DNA of 64,000 nt from Segatella copri (GTDB lineage Bacteria > Bacteroidota > Bacteroidia > Bacteroidales > Bacteroidaceae): assembly GCF_002224675.1 (NCBI RefSeq), contig NZ_NMPZ01000013.1, forward strand, positions 34,378-98,377, in the 5' to 3' direction. Positions 27,116-36,454 of the stretch are shown one piece after another. Positions within the stretch are counted from its first letter, which is position 1. Each line of letters begins with the position of its first letter. The notes beneath the pieces are model-generated. The model did not search any database. It worked only from the letters and a program-made list of their open reading frames with translations, and was not told the origin of the DNA. Made by a program: the position numbers and the translations under genes.

Positions 27116-28288
27116 ATGATACAGCTAAAAGAAAATCAGGGCATTCCCCGCAGCATTCTCCTGATGATGTCTATCATCGCAGGACTCACTGTAGCCAACT
27201 GCTACTACAACCAGCCGCTTCTCGAACTGATCCGCCACGATCTGGGCATTACCGAGCAGAGCGCCAACCTCATCACCGTGATTACCCAGATAGGTTATGC
27301 GCTGGGACTGTTCTTTCTCATCCCTATGGGAGACATGTTTTCGCGCAAGAAACTCATCCTCGTGAACATGACCATTGCAGCCTTGATGGCGATTGTGATG
27401 GCTGTGGCACAAAACGTATGGATGCTCTGGGGAGCTTCCCTGCTCATAGGTGCCTGTTCCGTGATTCCCCAGTTCTTCATCCCGATAGCCGGACAGTTCT
27501 CCACACCCGAGAACAAGAGCAGGAACATGGGCTTTGTGCTCTCCGGACTGCTCACGGGTATTCTTGCCTCGCGGGTAATCAGCGGTTACATCGGCGAATG
27601 GCTGGGATGGCGGGAGATGTTCTTCATCGCCGCCCTCGTCATGGTGGTCTGCATGGGAATCATGATGCTGATGATGCCTGAGATGAAGCGCAACTATGTG
27701 GGTACTTACAGAGGACTGATGACTACCGTGGCTGAGATCTTCATCCTCCACCCTTCCATCCGCATCTACTCCATCCGTGCCGCCTTCGGTTTCGGAAGCA
27801 TGATGGCGATATGGTCGTGCCTCGCCTTCCATCTTGCCCAGCCTCCTTTCAATGCAGGCAGCGATATGGTGGGAATGCTCGGACTCTGCGGAATCATGGG
27901 AGCCGTGGCAGCCAGCAGCGTAGGAAAGCTGGTTCCAAGGTTCGGAATCCACAAGTTCAGCCTCTTCGGAGCAGCCATGCAGATCATTGCCTGGGCAATA
28001 GCCCTCCTCTTCGGCGACACCTACGCAGGACTCATCGCAGCCATCATCTTGGTAGATATCGGACTGCAATGTCAGCAACTCAGCAATCAGAGCGGCTGCC
28101 TGCAGGAGATTCCGCAGGCTTCCAACCGTGCCAACACCATCTTCATGACGACCTATTTCATCGGTGGTTCGCTCGGTACGTTCTGTGCCGGATACGTGTG
28201 GACCCAAGCCGACTGGCTGGGAGTCTGCATCGTAGGCATTTCCTTCGCCTTCATCTCCCTGATGATTTCACTGAGCAATAAGAAATAA
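27116..28288 (+). CDS. MFS transporter (drug/metabolite efflux type)
   Basis: Inner-membrane transporter of 390 residues with about twelve hydrophobic helices and the MFS motif A variant GDMFSRKKLIL between helices 2 and 3 (about 75-85). The opening LTVANCYYNQPLLELIRHDL resembles the YnfM/AraJ-like efflux subgroup. The substrate is unknown. I chose the ATG at 27116 because the -7 promoter box lies inside the longer frame that begins at 27053. It ends next to REP-like copy 2. Confidence 0.88.
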   Translation: MIQLKENQGIPRSILLMMSIIAGLTVANCYYNQPLLELIRHDLGITEQSANLITVITQIGYALGLFFLIPMGDMFSRKKLILVNMTIAALMAIVMAVAQNVWMLWGASLLIGACSVIPQFFIPIAGQFSTPENKSRNMGFVLSGLLTGILASRVISGYIGEWLGWREMFFIAALVMVVCMGIMMLMMPEMKRNYVGTYRGLMTTVAEIFILHPSIRIYSIRAAFGFGSMMAIWSCLAFHLAQPPFNAGSDMVGMLGLCGIMGAVAASSVGKLVPRFGIHKFSLFGAAMQIIAWAIALLFGDTYAGLIAAIILVDIGLQCQQLSNQSGCLQEIPQASNRANTIFMTTYFIGGSLGTFCAGYVWTQADWLGVCIVGISFAFISLMISLSNKK

Positions 28289-28317
28289 GAAAAAGAGGAT
28301 GTATTATAAGTCACATC

Positions 28318-28510
28318 CAATACGCCCTGAAAGGGCAGAAGCTCCTAGCCCAGGGTAGCACCCTGGGTAATATTGGCAAAAAGCAAAGTCGCCCTGAAAG
28401 GGCAAAAGCTTTGAAATTGAAAGCTTTTGCCCTTTCAGGGCGACTTTTTGTATTTGTTCTAAAACCCAGGGCGCTGCCCTGGGCTAAGAGCTTTTGGGCT
28501 TTCAGCCCGT
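28318..28510. repeat. REP-like palindromic element, copy 2 (complete)
   Basis: Same layout as copy 1: TACGCCCTGAAAGGGCAGAA, CCCAGGGTAGCACCCTGGG, GCCCTGAAAGGGCAAAAGC, then the inverted half ending GGGCTTTCAGCCCG. It sits between the convergent MFS and S9 peptidase genes. Confidence 0.85.
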
Positions 28511-28551
28511 CCTCGGTTGTCATTATCTGGACTTATGACACACCCTTCTTT

Positions 28552-31149
28552 TTACATTTTCTCCTCTCCATACATTTCTTTCCACCAGCTGCCATCATCC
28601 TGCAGCCACTTGGCAAACCATGCGAAGATGGTGTTCTGCCACTTGATGCGCTTTTCATAATCGATGATGTGATGATCCTGACCATCTACCAGAACCATCG
28701 CCGTTGGACGGCCAAGGAGCTTCAAAGCCGTATAGAGCTGGATGCTCTCGCCCACAGGCACATTGTTATCGGCTGTTCCATGCACGAAGAGCAATGGAGT
28801 ATGAATCTTGTCTGCATTGTAGAGCGGACTCTGATCTACGAAGAGATGCTTGTTGGTCCAAGGATACTCGTTCGCCATGGAAACCTCGCTGTAGCTGTAG
28901 CCCCAATAGCCTTCGCCCCAATAGCTGGTATGGTCGCTGATGCCGGCATGAGAAATAGCTGCGGCAAAGAGATCGGTCTTGGTCTGAAGATACTGAGTCA
29001 TAAAGCCACCATAGCTGGCACCGATGCAACCTATCTTCTTGCGGTTTACGAAACTATGCTCATCGCAGAAAGCCTGGGTGCTGGAGATAATATCCTCAGC
29101 CACTCCCTCGCCGGCAGTATCCACGTGGCGGGCAGAGAACTTCTGACCGAAACCGGTGGCTCCGCTTGGGTTCACGACCAAGACCACATAACCCATCGCA
29201 GCATAGACATGATGAGGATAGCGGCTCTGGAACATACGGGTGGTAGGACTGCAACCGCCATAGTAGTTCACCACCATCGGATACTTCTTGGAAGCATCGA
29301 AATGAGGTGGCAGATAGTAACGGCAGCAAAGGGTGTCGCCACGGGAATTCACGAAGTTCCAAGCCTTGCACTCGCCCAGCTCGATGTCTTTCAGCAGGCG
29401 GGCACTGAGATCATCTACGAGCAGCGACTTCTGTGCCTTGGTGCTCATCTTGTAGAGTCGGTCAGCATTGGATGCACTCTGTCCTGAGAACGCCATTTCC
29501 GGAGCAGCCGCTGCGATGGAGAAGCTCTTGATGTTCTCCTCTGGAGTCTTGAGCAAAGTAAACTTACCCGACTTCGGGTTCAGCTGGAAGAGATGCATGC
29601 AGTCTTTATCCTCGGCTGTGAAGTAAATATTGCCATCCGCCTTGCTCCAATCCACGCTCTGCACGTTAGGATTGAAATTCTTGGTCATCGGGCGAACCTT
29701 CTTATCCGCCAGGTTCATCAGATAGAGCTGGGTGTCAACCATACTAGGAGTCTGTCCCTCTTCCACATTCTTTCCAATTCCATCGAAAGCCTCAGGCGAA
29801 CCGGTAACGAGAATGCTCTTGCCGTCTGGCGAGAACTGGGCACTGTTCAGGAACTCACCCTTCTCTACCAGCGCCTCAACACTCATATCGTTCAGATCGA
29901 GACGATAGAGGGAGTTGAGAGTAGTAGGACGCTTGGTAAGGCGCTCCTCGCTCTTGCCGATGAGCAGATAGCGGGAATCTGCGGAAATATCGTTGAGATA
30001 AACATTATGGTAGCCGAAGGTAAGCGGCTGGAGAATGCCTGAAGCCAGATCATACTTAGCCAGATAGCTGCGGGTTCTCCATCCTGGCTGGCGGTCATCT
30101 GGTTCCTTTACATCGTACACCTGAGGATCCTTCTTTCTGCCTTCCTCATAGAGCGTATAGATAAGCGATTTCTCATCTGGAGTAAACTGGAACCATCCCT
30201 CCGGAATGTTTGCCGCCAACACCTCTCGCTCCATATTCATCGGATTGATGGTAATCAGCTGAACTTCGCCATCAGCCTTTCCTTCGCCGGCAATGGAACT
30301 GTCGCTCGCCTTCTCGGTAAAATACAGTTTGTTAGTACGAGGCATCCATCTTACACTTTCCTCGAAAGAAGCAACCACCTTGTTAGTCTGACAGTTTCTC
30401 AATTCATTGACGCTATGGTTCTTGCCCTGACGATCTACCCAAGTCTTGCTCACGATCATGAACTTGCCGTTTGGCGACATTTGAACGCTCGCATAGTTAG
30501 GCATGCAGATTACATCGTATATATTAAAGGTACGCTTGGTGCTGGCAGAAGATTCGCCCACGCTCAGCTGCTTGCCGTCTGCCGCAGTAATGCTGATCTT
30601 GAAATTCTGATCAGCTTTCTTTTCTGAAGAAGATGATTTTTCTGATGCATTCTTTTCAGAAGCGGAAGCATCGGCTGATGAAGCGGTGAGGTACTTGATG
30701 ACTACGGTATGAGTAGAAGGCATCAAGACAGTCTCCGCCTTATCGCCATTCACTTTCACCTGCTCACCATCCACAAAGAGGCGATACTGCTTCAATCCCT
30801 TCACCTCGATGGTAGCCTTGGTACGGCTGGTGTTCGATACGGTGAACGAAGCCAGGTGGAGAGCATTCTGCTTGCTATCAGCCAGGAGCTGAGAAGCAGC
30901 CACCTCCTTACCATTATTCAATAAGGTAAACGAGAGCGGCGAGTCGAGCACACCCTCCATCGAGAATTTCTCACCCTTCACATTCACGCTATCCGCCATC
31001 CAAGGGGTAGCTACAGGATAAGGACCCGTATGTTTCAGCTTCTGCACTTCGATGGTCTCGGCAAAGGCAGAAAGCGATGTTCCGAGCGAAGCACAGAGTG
31101 CTGCACTAAACGTAAGAGCCCGGAGGCTCATTTTAGTTGATTTCATCAT
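28552..31149 (-). CDS. Exported S9 family peptidase (prolyl oligopeptidase/DPP type), long form
   Basis: An 865-residue secreted serine peptidase. A signal peptide (about 1-30, ending SLSAFA-ET) is followed by an N-terminal beta-sandwich-like extension and a Ser/Lys-rich linker (about 155-180, SSADASASEKNASEKSSSSE). A beta-propeller and a C-terminal alpha/beta-hydrolase domain follow. Catalytic residues lie in GCIGASYGGFMTQ (Ser about 712), VHGTADNNVP (Asp about 795) and DGQDHHI (His about 828). It is distinct from the DPP IV gene at 19.5 kb. Likely a periplasmic oligopeptide-degrading enzyme. It is a single gene facing a divergent TonB-type receptor gene. Confidence 0.9.
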   Translation of the reverse strand: MMKSTKMSLRALTFSAALCASLGTSLSAFAETIEVQKLKHTGPYPVATPWMADSVNVKGEKFSMEGVLDSPLSFTLLNNGKEVAASQLLADSKQNALHLASFTVSNTSRTKATIEVKGLKQYRLFVDGEQVKVNGDKAETVLMPSTHTVVIKYLTASSADASASEKNASEKSSSSEKKADQNFKISITAADGKQLSVGESSASTKRTFNIYDVICMPNYASVQMSPNGKFMIVSKTWVDRQGKNHSVNELRNCQTNKVVASFEESVRWMPRTNKLYFTEKASDSSIAGEGKADGEVQLITINPMNMEREVLAANIPEGWFQFTPDEKSLIYTLYEEGRKKDPQVYDVKEPDDRQPGWRTRSYLAKYDLASGILQPLTFGYHNVYLNDISADSRYLLIGKSEERLTKRPTTLNSLYRLDLNDMSVEALVEKGEFLNSAQFSPDGKSILVTGSPEAFDGIGKNVEEGQTPSMVDTQLYLMNLADKKVRPMTKNFNPNVQSVDWSKADGNIYFTAEDKDCMHLFQLNPKSGKFTLLKTPEENIKSFSIAAAAPEMAFSGQSASNADRLYKMSTKAQKSLLVDDLSARLLKDIELGECKAWNFVNSRGDTLCCRYYLPPHFDASKKYPMVVNYYGGCSPTTRMFQSRYPHHVYAAMGYVVLVVNPSGATGFGQKFSARHVDTAGEGVAEDIISSTQAFCDEHSFVNRKKIGCIGASYGGFMTQYLQTKTDLFAAAISHAGISDHTSYWGEGYWGYSYSEVSMANEYPWTNKHLFVDQSPLYNADKIHTPLLFVHGTADNNVPVGESIQLYTALKLLGRPTAMVLVDGQDHHIIDYEKRIKWQNTIFAWFAKWLQDDGSWWKEMYGEEKM

Positions 31150-31333
31150 AACTGATTTATATTTTTATTCCGAATTATCTATTTCGCTGCGAAATTACAA
31201 AATAAAGTTGAGATAAACGAATGAATGGCTTACATTTTATGCTTTTTGCAGGGTTTCTGATAAATTTATGTTATTTCAATGTTAAGGACGGCTTTCTGAA
31301 AGTTATTGTTGGGTTAAACCCCTCCCGGTGTCA

Positions 31334-31363
31334 TTGTCTTTACAAAAGAATCTATTATCTTTG
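31334..31363 (+). promoter_or_regulatory. Promoter of the TonB-type receptor
   Basis: TTG (31334-31336), a 19-nt spacer and TATCTTTG (31356-31363), 65 nt before the ATG. The rest of the 280-nt divergent spacer shows only a weak TAATTTCG (31190-31197, minus) that may serve the S9 peptidase. Confidence 0.65.
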
Positions 31364-31428
31364 CATCGTCAAACAAACAAAAAGGCAAAAAGATAGTCAA
31401 TAAACAAGGATATTCAAACACGAAGAAT

Positions 31429-33669
31429 ATGAATAAGAAAAATATGATTTTGATGAGCACTCTGCTCGTCTGCTCGCTCGAAAGTTTCGCACAGAGCGAT
31501 GCTGAGGTCACAGATTCCCTCTGGAAAGATGTGGATCTCAACGCTGTTACCGTAGTTGCATCTAAGCCGCTGGTAAAGATGGAGACCGACAAGATGACCT
31601 ACAACGTGCAGCAGGATGCTGACGCCAAGGCTTCTACCGTTCTCGACATGCTGCGCAAGGTACCGATGGTTACCGTGGATGGACAGGATAACATTACCGT
31701 GAACGGTTCATCCAGCTTCAAGGTGTATGTGGATGGAAAACCCAACCCGATGTTCTCAGCCAACCCTTCGCAGATTTTCAAGGCAATGCCGGCTACCATG
31801 GTCAAGAACATTGAGGTAATCACCAATCCGGGAGCCAAGTATGATGCTGAAGGTACGGGAGGCGTGCTTAACATCGTACTCAACAAGCAAGCCGTGAACG
31901 GCGGCGGAGGCAGCGATCTCAGCAATGGCTACAATGGCAACATCAGTGCTGCTGCCGGTAACCAGACGCAGCGCATCTCCGCCTTCATCAGCGGTCAGCA
32001 GGGCAAGCTTACCTACAGTGCCAACGGAATGTACAATCATCAGCGCATGGATGGAACCATCATCTCCTTCGACCGAATCCAGAAGGATGGAACCACAATG
32101 AACTATTATCAGAATTCGGATATGAAGCAACCGTTCTCCATGGGTAACATCAGTCTGAGCTACGAACTCGATTCGCTGAGCAACATCAGCGCCACGGCTG
32201 GTCTGACCACCTTCAGCCAGAAGATTACGGGTCACCCACTCACGAAGATGGCAGGCGGAATCTACGGCGAAGGATTCGAATACGGCAATGAGATGAAGCA
32301 GGATATGGGCAACACCTCCTTCAACGGAAGTCTCGATTATCAGCGATTCTTCAACAAGGAGCGTACGAACTATCTCATCCTCAGCTATCTCTTCAGTACC
32401 AACCCTTCTCACACCGACGACTATACATTCTACGACAATATCAGTCATGTGACGACTCTCCAGCTCAACGACCTGCTCTCGATGAGCAAGACACGCGGAA
32501 CGGAGCATACGTTTCAGGCAGACTTCACCCATTCGCTCAGCGCCACCCAGCGCCTGAACTTCGGAGCCAAGTATATTGCCCGCATCAACAAGAGCGATTC
32601 CCGATACTACGACGTAGCAGCTGACAAAAGCGAAACGCTGAATCCTGCCAACAGCATGGAGTATAAGAACACCCAGAACATCCTGGCTGCCTATGCTGAA
32701 TGGAAAGGAAACTTCGGAAAGATAGGAACCATGCTGGGAACCCGATACGAACAGACCTGGGAGAAAGTGAAATTCGAGCAGGGCAAGGGCGACAACTTCG
32801 ACAAGAACTACGGCAACTTCGTGCCGAGCGCCAGCCTCTCCTACAGCATCACTCCAGGAGTGAATCTCGGCGTGAACTACAGCATGAGAATCACCCGTCC
32901 GGGAATCACCTATCTCAACCCGTATGTAGATCGCAGTAATCCTACCGCCATCAGCTATGGTAATACAGACCTCGACGTGGTGAAGTCGCATCAGTTGAAT
33001 ATGGTGTTCAATTATTACAACCCTAGATTCATCCTGAGCACGACTCTGGGCTATGGATTCTGCAACAACCAGATAGAGCAGTATTCATTCATCGATGCAG
33101 ACAACCTGCTCAACACCACCTACGGCAATGTTTCGAAGACTCGCAACGCCAGTCTGAATGTCTTTGCCAACTGGCTGGTGTTCAAGAAGACGAGATTGAT
33201 GCTGAACGAAAGTCTGAGCTACAACGATCTGCGCAGCGAAGTCCTGGGATGGAAGAACCATGGCTGGAACAGCAGTACGATGATCAATCTGCAACAGACT
33301 CTGCCTTGGGAACTACAATGGACGGTAGGAAGCATCATTCAGAGCAAGCAGCACAACCTGCAGGGCTATCAGAGCGGAATGGCTTTCTTCTACTCCACCC
33401 TCTCCAAATCCATCGTCAAGGATAAGCTGGACCTGAGTCTGATGTTTCTCACACCAACCGACGACAAGCTCAATATCAAGCAGAAGACCATGGGTTCTGA
33501 CTATGTGCAGAATATGACGGTGAAGGTGCCTCTGCGCCAGATCAGTCTCACTCTTACCTGGAAGTTCGGCAACACCAAGAAGCAATTCCAGCAGGCGAAA
33601 TCCAACATCAAGAACGATTTCCTGGAAGAAAAGCAGGGAATCCAGACGGGTGGAATGAATGGAAACTAA
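31429..33669 (+). CDS. TonB-dependent-receptor-like outer membrane beta-barrel protein (OMP_b-brl_3 type)
   Basis: A 746-residue outer membrane protein. A signal peptide (about 1-22, ESFAQ) is followed by a TonB-plug-like domain (NAVTVVASKPLVKMETDKM, then VTVDGQDNITVNGSSSFKVY and NIEVITNPGAKYDAEGTGG, about 35-140). The rest is a long barrel rich in alternating aromatic strands. I see no N-terminal carboxypeptidase-like repeat domain. No SusD partner follows, so it is not a typical polysaccharide-utilisation pair. Its ligand is unknown. Confidence 0.85.
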   Translation: MNKKNMILMSTLLVCSLESFAQSDAEVTDSLWKDVDLNAVTVVASKPLVKMETDKMTYNVQQDADAKASTVLDMLRKVPMVTVDGQDNITVNGSSSFKVYVDGKPNPMFSANPSQIFKAMPATMVKNIEVITNPGAKYDAEGTGGVLNIVLNKQAVNGGGGSDLSNGYNGNISAAAGNQTQRISAFISGQQGKLTYSANGMYNHQRMDGTIISFDRIQKDGTTMNYYQNSDMKQPFSMGNISLSYELDSLSNISATAGLTTFSQKITGHPLTKMAGGIYGEGFEYGNEMKQDMGNTSFNGSLDYQRFFNKERTNYLILSYLFSTNPSHTDDYTFYDNISHVTTLQLNDLLSMSKTRGTEHTFQADFTHSLSATQRLNFGAKYIARINKSDSRYYDVAADKSETLNPANSMEYKNTQNILAAYAEWKGNFGKIGTMLGTRYEQTWEKVKFEQGKGDNFDKNYGNFVPSASLSYSITPGVNLGVNYSMRITRPGITYLNPYVDRSNPTAISYGNTDLDVVKSHQLNMVFNYYNPRFILSTTLGYGFCNNQIEQYSFIDADNLLNTTYGNVSKTRNASLNVFANWLVFKKTRLMLNESLSYNDLRSEVLGWKNHGWNSSTMINLQQTLPWELQWTVGSIIQSKQHNLQGYQSGMAFFYSTLSKSIVKDKLDLSLMFLTPTDDKLNIKQKTMGSDYVQNMTVKVPLRQISLTLTWKFGNTKKQFQQAKSNIKNDFLEEKQGIQTGGMNGN

Positions 33670-33722
33670 CAAACCCAGGAACTATCGGAAACATAGAATA
33701 GAATAACCAATACTCTCTCTCT

Positions 33723-33768
33723 AACGAGTTGCAATGCATAAAAAAAACATTCGCAACTCGTTTTTTTA
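33723..33768 (+). terminator. Terminator of the TonB-type receptor
   Basis: AACGAGTTGC pairs with GCAACTCGTT across an A-rich loop, followed by TTTTT. Confidence 0.85.
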
Positions 33769-33777
33769 TGCTATCTA

Positions 33778-33808
33778 TTGTCTATTTGATTTCTTTTTTG
33801 TACTTTTG
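33778..33808 (+). promoter_or_regulatory. Promoter of the Cys/Met PLP enzyme gene
   Basis: TTG (33778-33780), a 20-nt spacer and TACTTTTG (33801-33808), 32 nt before the ATG. Confidence 0.7.
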
Positions 33809-33839
33809 CAAACAAAATATCACATAAAATCATAAAAGA

Positions 33840-35024
33840 ATGAAGAAACAAACACAAGCCATTCATTTGGAATACGAACGCCGCGATGCTTACGATTCGC
33901 TGAGCGTTCCAGTATATAACACCCTTGCCTACGAATTCGACAATGCTGCCGTCATGGCGGAAGCATTCACCGACAAAATCAAGGCACCTGATTACTCCCG
34001 AGTGGAGAATCCTACGGTTACCAACCTGGAGCGCCGAGTGGCAGCCCTTACCGATGCAGCCCATGCCACTGCCTTCAATTCAGGAATGGCGGCCATCAGC
34101 AACACTTTCATGTCCTTGGCAGCACAGGGCAAGAACATCGTTACCTCGAAGCATCTCTTCGGCAACACCTACGCCCTGCTCGTTGCTACCCTGCGCCGAT
34201 TTGGCGTAAAGGTCCGCTTGCGCGATTTAACCAATATCGAGGAGGTACGTGAGGCCATCGACGATGACACCTGCTGCGTATTCCTGGAAATCCTGACCAA
34301 CCCACAGTTGGAGGTTGCCGATCTGAAAGCCATTTCGGAAGTGGCTCACGAAAAGAATGTTCCGCTGGTAGTGGATTCTACCGTGATTCCGTTCACACAG
34401 TTCTCGGCTAAGAATCTGGGAGTAGATATTGAGGTGGTTTCCAGCTCTAAATATGTAAGTGGTGGTGCTACTTCGCTCGGCGGTCTGGTCATCGACTACG
34501 GAACTCCTTACAACGGCGATTTCGCCAAGCGTCTCTATGGAGAAATGCTCTTCAACTTCGGCGCCTATATGACTCCACAGGTTGCCTATATGCAGACCAT
34601 CGGACTCGAAACACTCGATGCGCGCTATCGTGTACAGAGCAGCAATGCCCTGGAACTTGCCAAAAAACTGCGCACCCTGCCTCAGATTCAGTATGTAAAC
34701 TATGTAGGTTTGGAGGATAATCCTTACCACGAATTGGCGCAGCGCCAGTTTGGCAAGACGGCGGGAGCCATGATCTGCATTGATTTGGAAAGCAAGGAAG
34801 CCTGCTTCAGTTTCCTCAACAATCTGAAACTCATCCATCGTGCCACCAATCTCTTCGACAACCGTTCGCTCGCCATTCATCCGGCAAGCACCATCTTCGG
34901 TGCATTCTCCGAGAATATGCGCAAGTCGATGGATGTAAAAGATACCACCATCCGCCTCAGCGTAGGTCTGGAGGATGTGGATGATCTCTTCGAAGACATC
35001 AAGCAGGCGGTTGGTAGTTTATAG
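33840..35024 (+). CDS. Cys/Met-metabolism PLP enzyme (O-acetylhomoserine sulfhydrylase / gamma-lyase type)
   Basis: A 394-residue fold-type I PLP enzyme of the Cys/Met metabolism family. The PLP lysine is in VSSSKYVSGGATSLGG (Lys about 204). Other signatures are DYSRVENPTVTNLERRVAAL (cofactor-phosphate region) and NSGMAAISNTFMSLA. The length and the EILTNPQLEVADL motif fit O-acetylhomoserine sulfhydrylase, cystathionine gamma-synthase or methionine gamma-lyase; sequence alone does not separate them. The next gene on the strand is a PatB-like C-S lyase, suggesting a sulfur amino-acid pair, although a REP-like element separates them. Confidence 0.88.
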   Translation: MKKQTQAIHLEYERRDAYDSLSVPVYNTLAYEFDNAAVMAEAFTDKIKAPDYSRVENPTVTNLERRVAALTDAAHATAFNSGMAAISNTFMSLAAQGKNIVTSKHLFGNTYALLVATLRRFGVKVRLRDLTNIEEVREAIDDDTCCVFLEILTNPQLEVADLKAISEVAHEKNVPLVVDSTVIPFTQFSAKNLGVDIEVVSSSKYVSGGATSLGGLVIDYGTPYNGDFAKRLYGEMLFNFGAYMTPQVAYMQTIGLETLDARYRVQSSNALELAKKLRTLPQIQYVNYVGLEDNPYHELAQRQFGKTAGAMICIDLESKEACFSFLNNLKLIHRATNLFDNRSLAIHPASTIFGAFSENMRKSMDVKDTTIRLSVGLEDVDDLFEDIKQAVGSL

Positions 35025-35033
35025 TAAACTCAA

Positions 35034-35148
35034 GTTTCGCAAGTGGTTTAAGTACGGGCTGAAGGCCCAAAAAGCTTACAGCCCAGGGCATCGCCCTGGG
35101 TATAATGGCAATCTGTAAGGCGCCCTGTAAGGGCAAAAGCTTTGTATA
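35034..35148. repeat. REP-like palindromic element, copy 3 (single half)
   Basis: TTTCGCAAGTGGTTTAAGTA then GGGCTGAAGGCCC, CCCAGGGCATCGCCCTGGG and GCCCTGTAAGGGCAAAAGC. It matches the reverse complement of the right half of copy 1 over its whole length; the partner half is absent. Confidence 0.85.
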
Positions 35149-35180
35149 TTGCCCGGTATTTAAAGTTAAAGATTAAAAAA

Positions 35181-36353
35181 ATGTACGATTTCGATAAGAT
35201 TATAGACCGTTCGGGCAGCGACGACCTGAAGCATGGCGCCCTGCTGCCCCGCTGGGGACGAGATGACCTGCTGCCACTCTGGGTAGCCGATATGGATTTC
35301 GAGACCCCATCTTTCATTACAGATGCCCTCAAAGCAAGATTGGAACACTCTCTTTTCGGCTACACCATGGAGCCGGAAGATTATCTGCCCAGCATCATCG
35401 ACTGGGTGCATGACCACCACCAGTGGGATGTGAAGCGAGAGTGGATCCGCTTCATTCCAGGTATTGTAAAAGGTATCGGACTCGTGGTGAATGTCTTCAC
35501 CCGTCCTGATGAGAAAGTCATCATCCAGCCACCCGTTTATCACCCATTCCGCCTCACTCCAGAGGGCAACGGCAGAGAGGTGGTCTTCAATCCGCTGAAG
35601 ATGAAGGAGGATGGATATTACGAGATGGACTTCGAAAACCTGGAGAAAATCTATGATGAGAAGTGCAAGATCCTGATTCTCTGCAATCCTCATAATCCGG
35701 GCGGTATTACCTGGAGCAAGGAAACCCTGCAGCGACTTGCCGACTTCTGCTACGAACATCATCTGCTCGTTATCAGCGATGAGATTCATGCAGACATGGC
35801 TCTGTTCGGACACAAGCACATCCCATTTGCTTCGGTTTCCGACAAAGCGCGCAACATCAGCATCACCTTCCAGGCTCCTTCCAAGACCTTCAACATTGCA
35901 GGAATCGTAAGCAGCTACGCCATCGTTCCAAACGAAGAAATCCGCAGGAAATTCTATCCTTGGCTGAGTGCCAACGAACTGGATGAGCCAACCCTCTTCG
36001 CTCCTATCGCCACCATCGCTGCTTTCCGCAAGGGTGAGGAATGGAGAAAGAAGATGCTTGCCTACATAGAAGACAACATCCGATTCGTAGAAGATTACTG
36101 CCGCGAGCATATTCCGGGCATTCGTCCGTTGCGCCCACAGGCTTCCTTCCTAGTCTGGCTCAACTGCCGAGACCTGCATCTCTCCCACGATGCGCTTCTC
36201 GATTTATTCATCGACAAGGCGCACCTGGCGCTGAATGATGGTGAAATGTTCGGTCCTGGCGGCGAAGGCTTCATGCGACTGAACGTTGCAACCCCTAGAA
36301 GCATTCTCAAGCAGGCTTTGCAACAGTTGGAAAAGGCTGTAGCCCAACTCTAG
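35181..36353 (+). CDS. MalY/PatB family cystathionine beta-lyase (C-S lyase)
   Basis: A 390-residue PLP enzyme, fold type I, cleaving C-S bonds such as in cystathionine to give homocysteine, pyruvate and ammonia. PLP lysine in QAPSKTFNIAG (about 236). Other signatures are LPLWVADMDFETPSFI at the N-terminus, YHPFRLT, NPHNPGGITWSKE and VISDEIHADM. I chose Met 35181 because it places the family start (YDFDKIIDRSGSDDLKHG) at residue 2; the longer frame adds 13 residues from the spacer. With the upstream PLP enzyme it forms a plausible methionine-cysteine interconversion step. Confidence 0.9.
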   Translation: MYDFDKIIDRSGSDDLKHGALLPRWGRDDLLPLWVADMDFETPSFITDALKARLEHSLFGYTMEPEDYLPSIIDWVHDHHQWDVKREWIRFIPGIVKGIGLVVNVFTRPDEKVIIQPPVYHPFRLTPEGNGREVVFNPLKMKEDGYYEMDFENLEKIYDEKCKILILCNPHNPGGITWSKETLQRLADFCYEHHLLVISDEIHADMALFGHKHIPFASVSDKARNISITFQAPSKTFNIAGIVSSYAIVPNEEIRRKFYPWLSANELDEPTLFAPIATIAAFRKGEEWRKKMLAYIEDNIRFVEDYCREHIPGIRPLRPQASFLVWLNCRDLHLSHDALLDLFIDKAHLALNDGEMFGPGGEGFMRLNVATPRSILKQALQQLEKAVAQL

Positions 36354-36389
36354 ACCAGCTAGAAAAGACAATTCTAGATCATTAAGAAA

Positions 36390-36435
36390 ACAATAGCCGT
36401 AACTACTTCTGCATAGTTACGGCTATTATATTATA
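36390..36435. terminator. Terminator between the PatB-like and Pif1-like genes
   Basis: AATAGCCGTAACTA pairs perfectly with TAGTTACGGCTATT. On the minus strand it is followed by GTTTTCTT, so it mainly serves the helicase gene. Confidence 0.75.
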
Positions 36436-36454
36436 ATAAGGTAGAGGAAGACCT

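Noticed and set aside
27125..28207. 360-codon minus-strand frame, His/Glu-rich
   Set aside because: Antisense of the MFS transporter; composition reflects complementary codons and there is no promoter or start signal.
31756..32991. 411-codon minus-strand frame
   Set aside because: Antisense of the TonB-type barrel; no recognisable domain.
31429..33669. SusC/SusD polysaccharide-utilisation pair
   Set aside because: No SusD-like lipoprotein or glycoside hydrolase follows the receptor.
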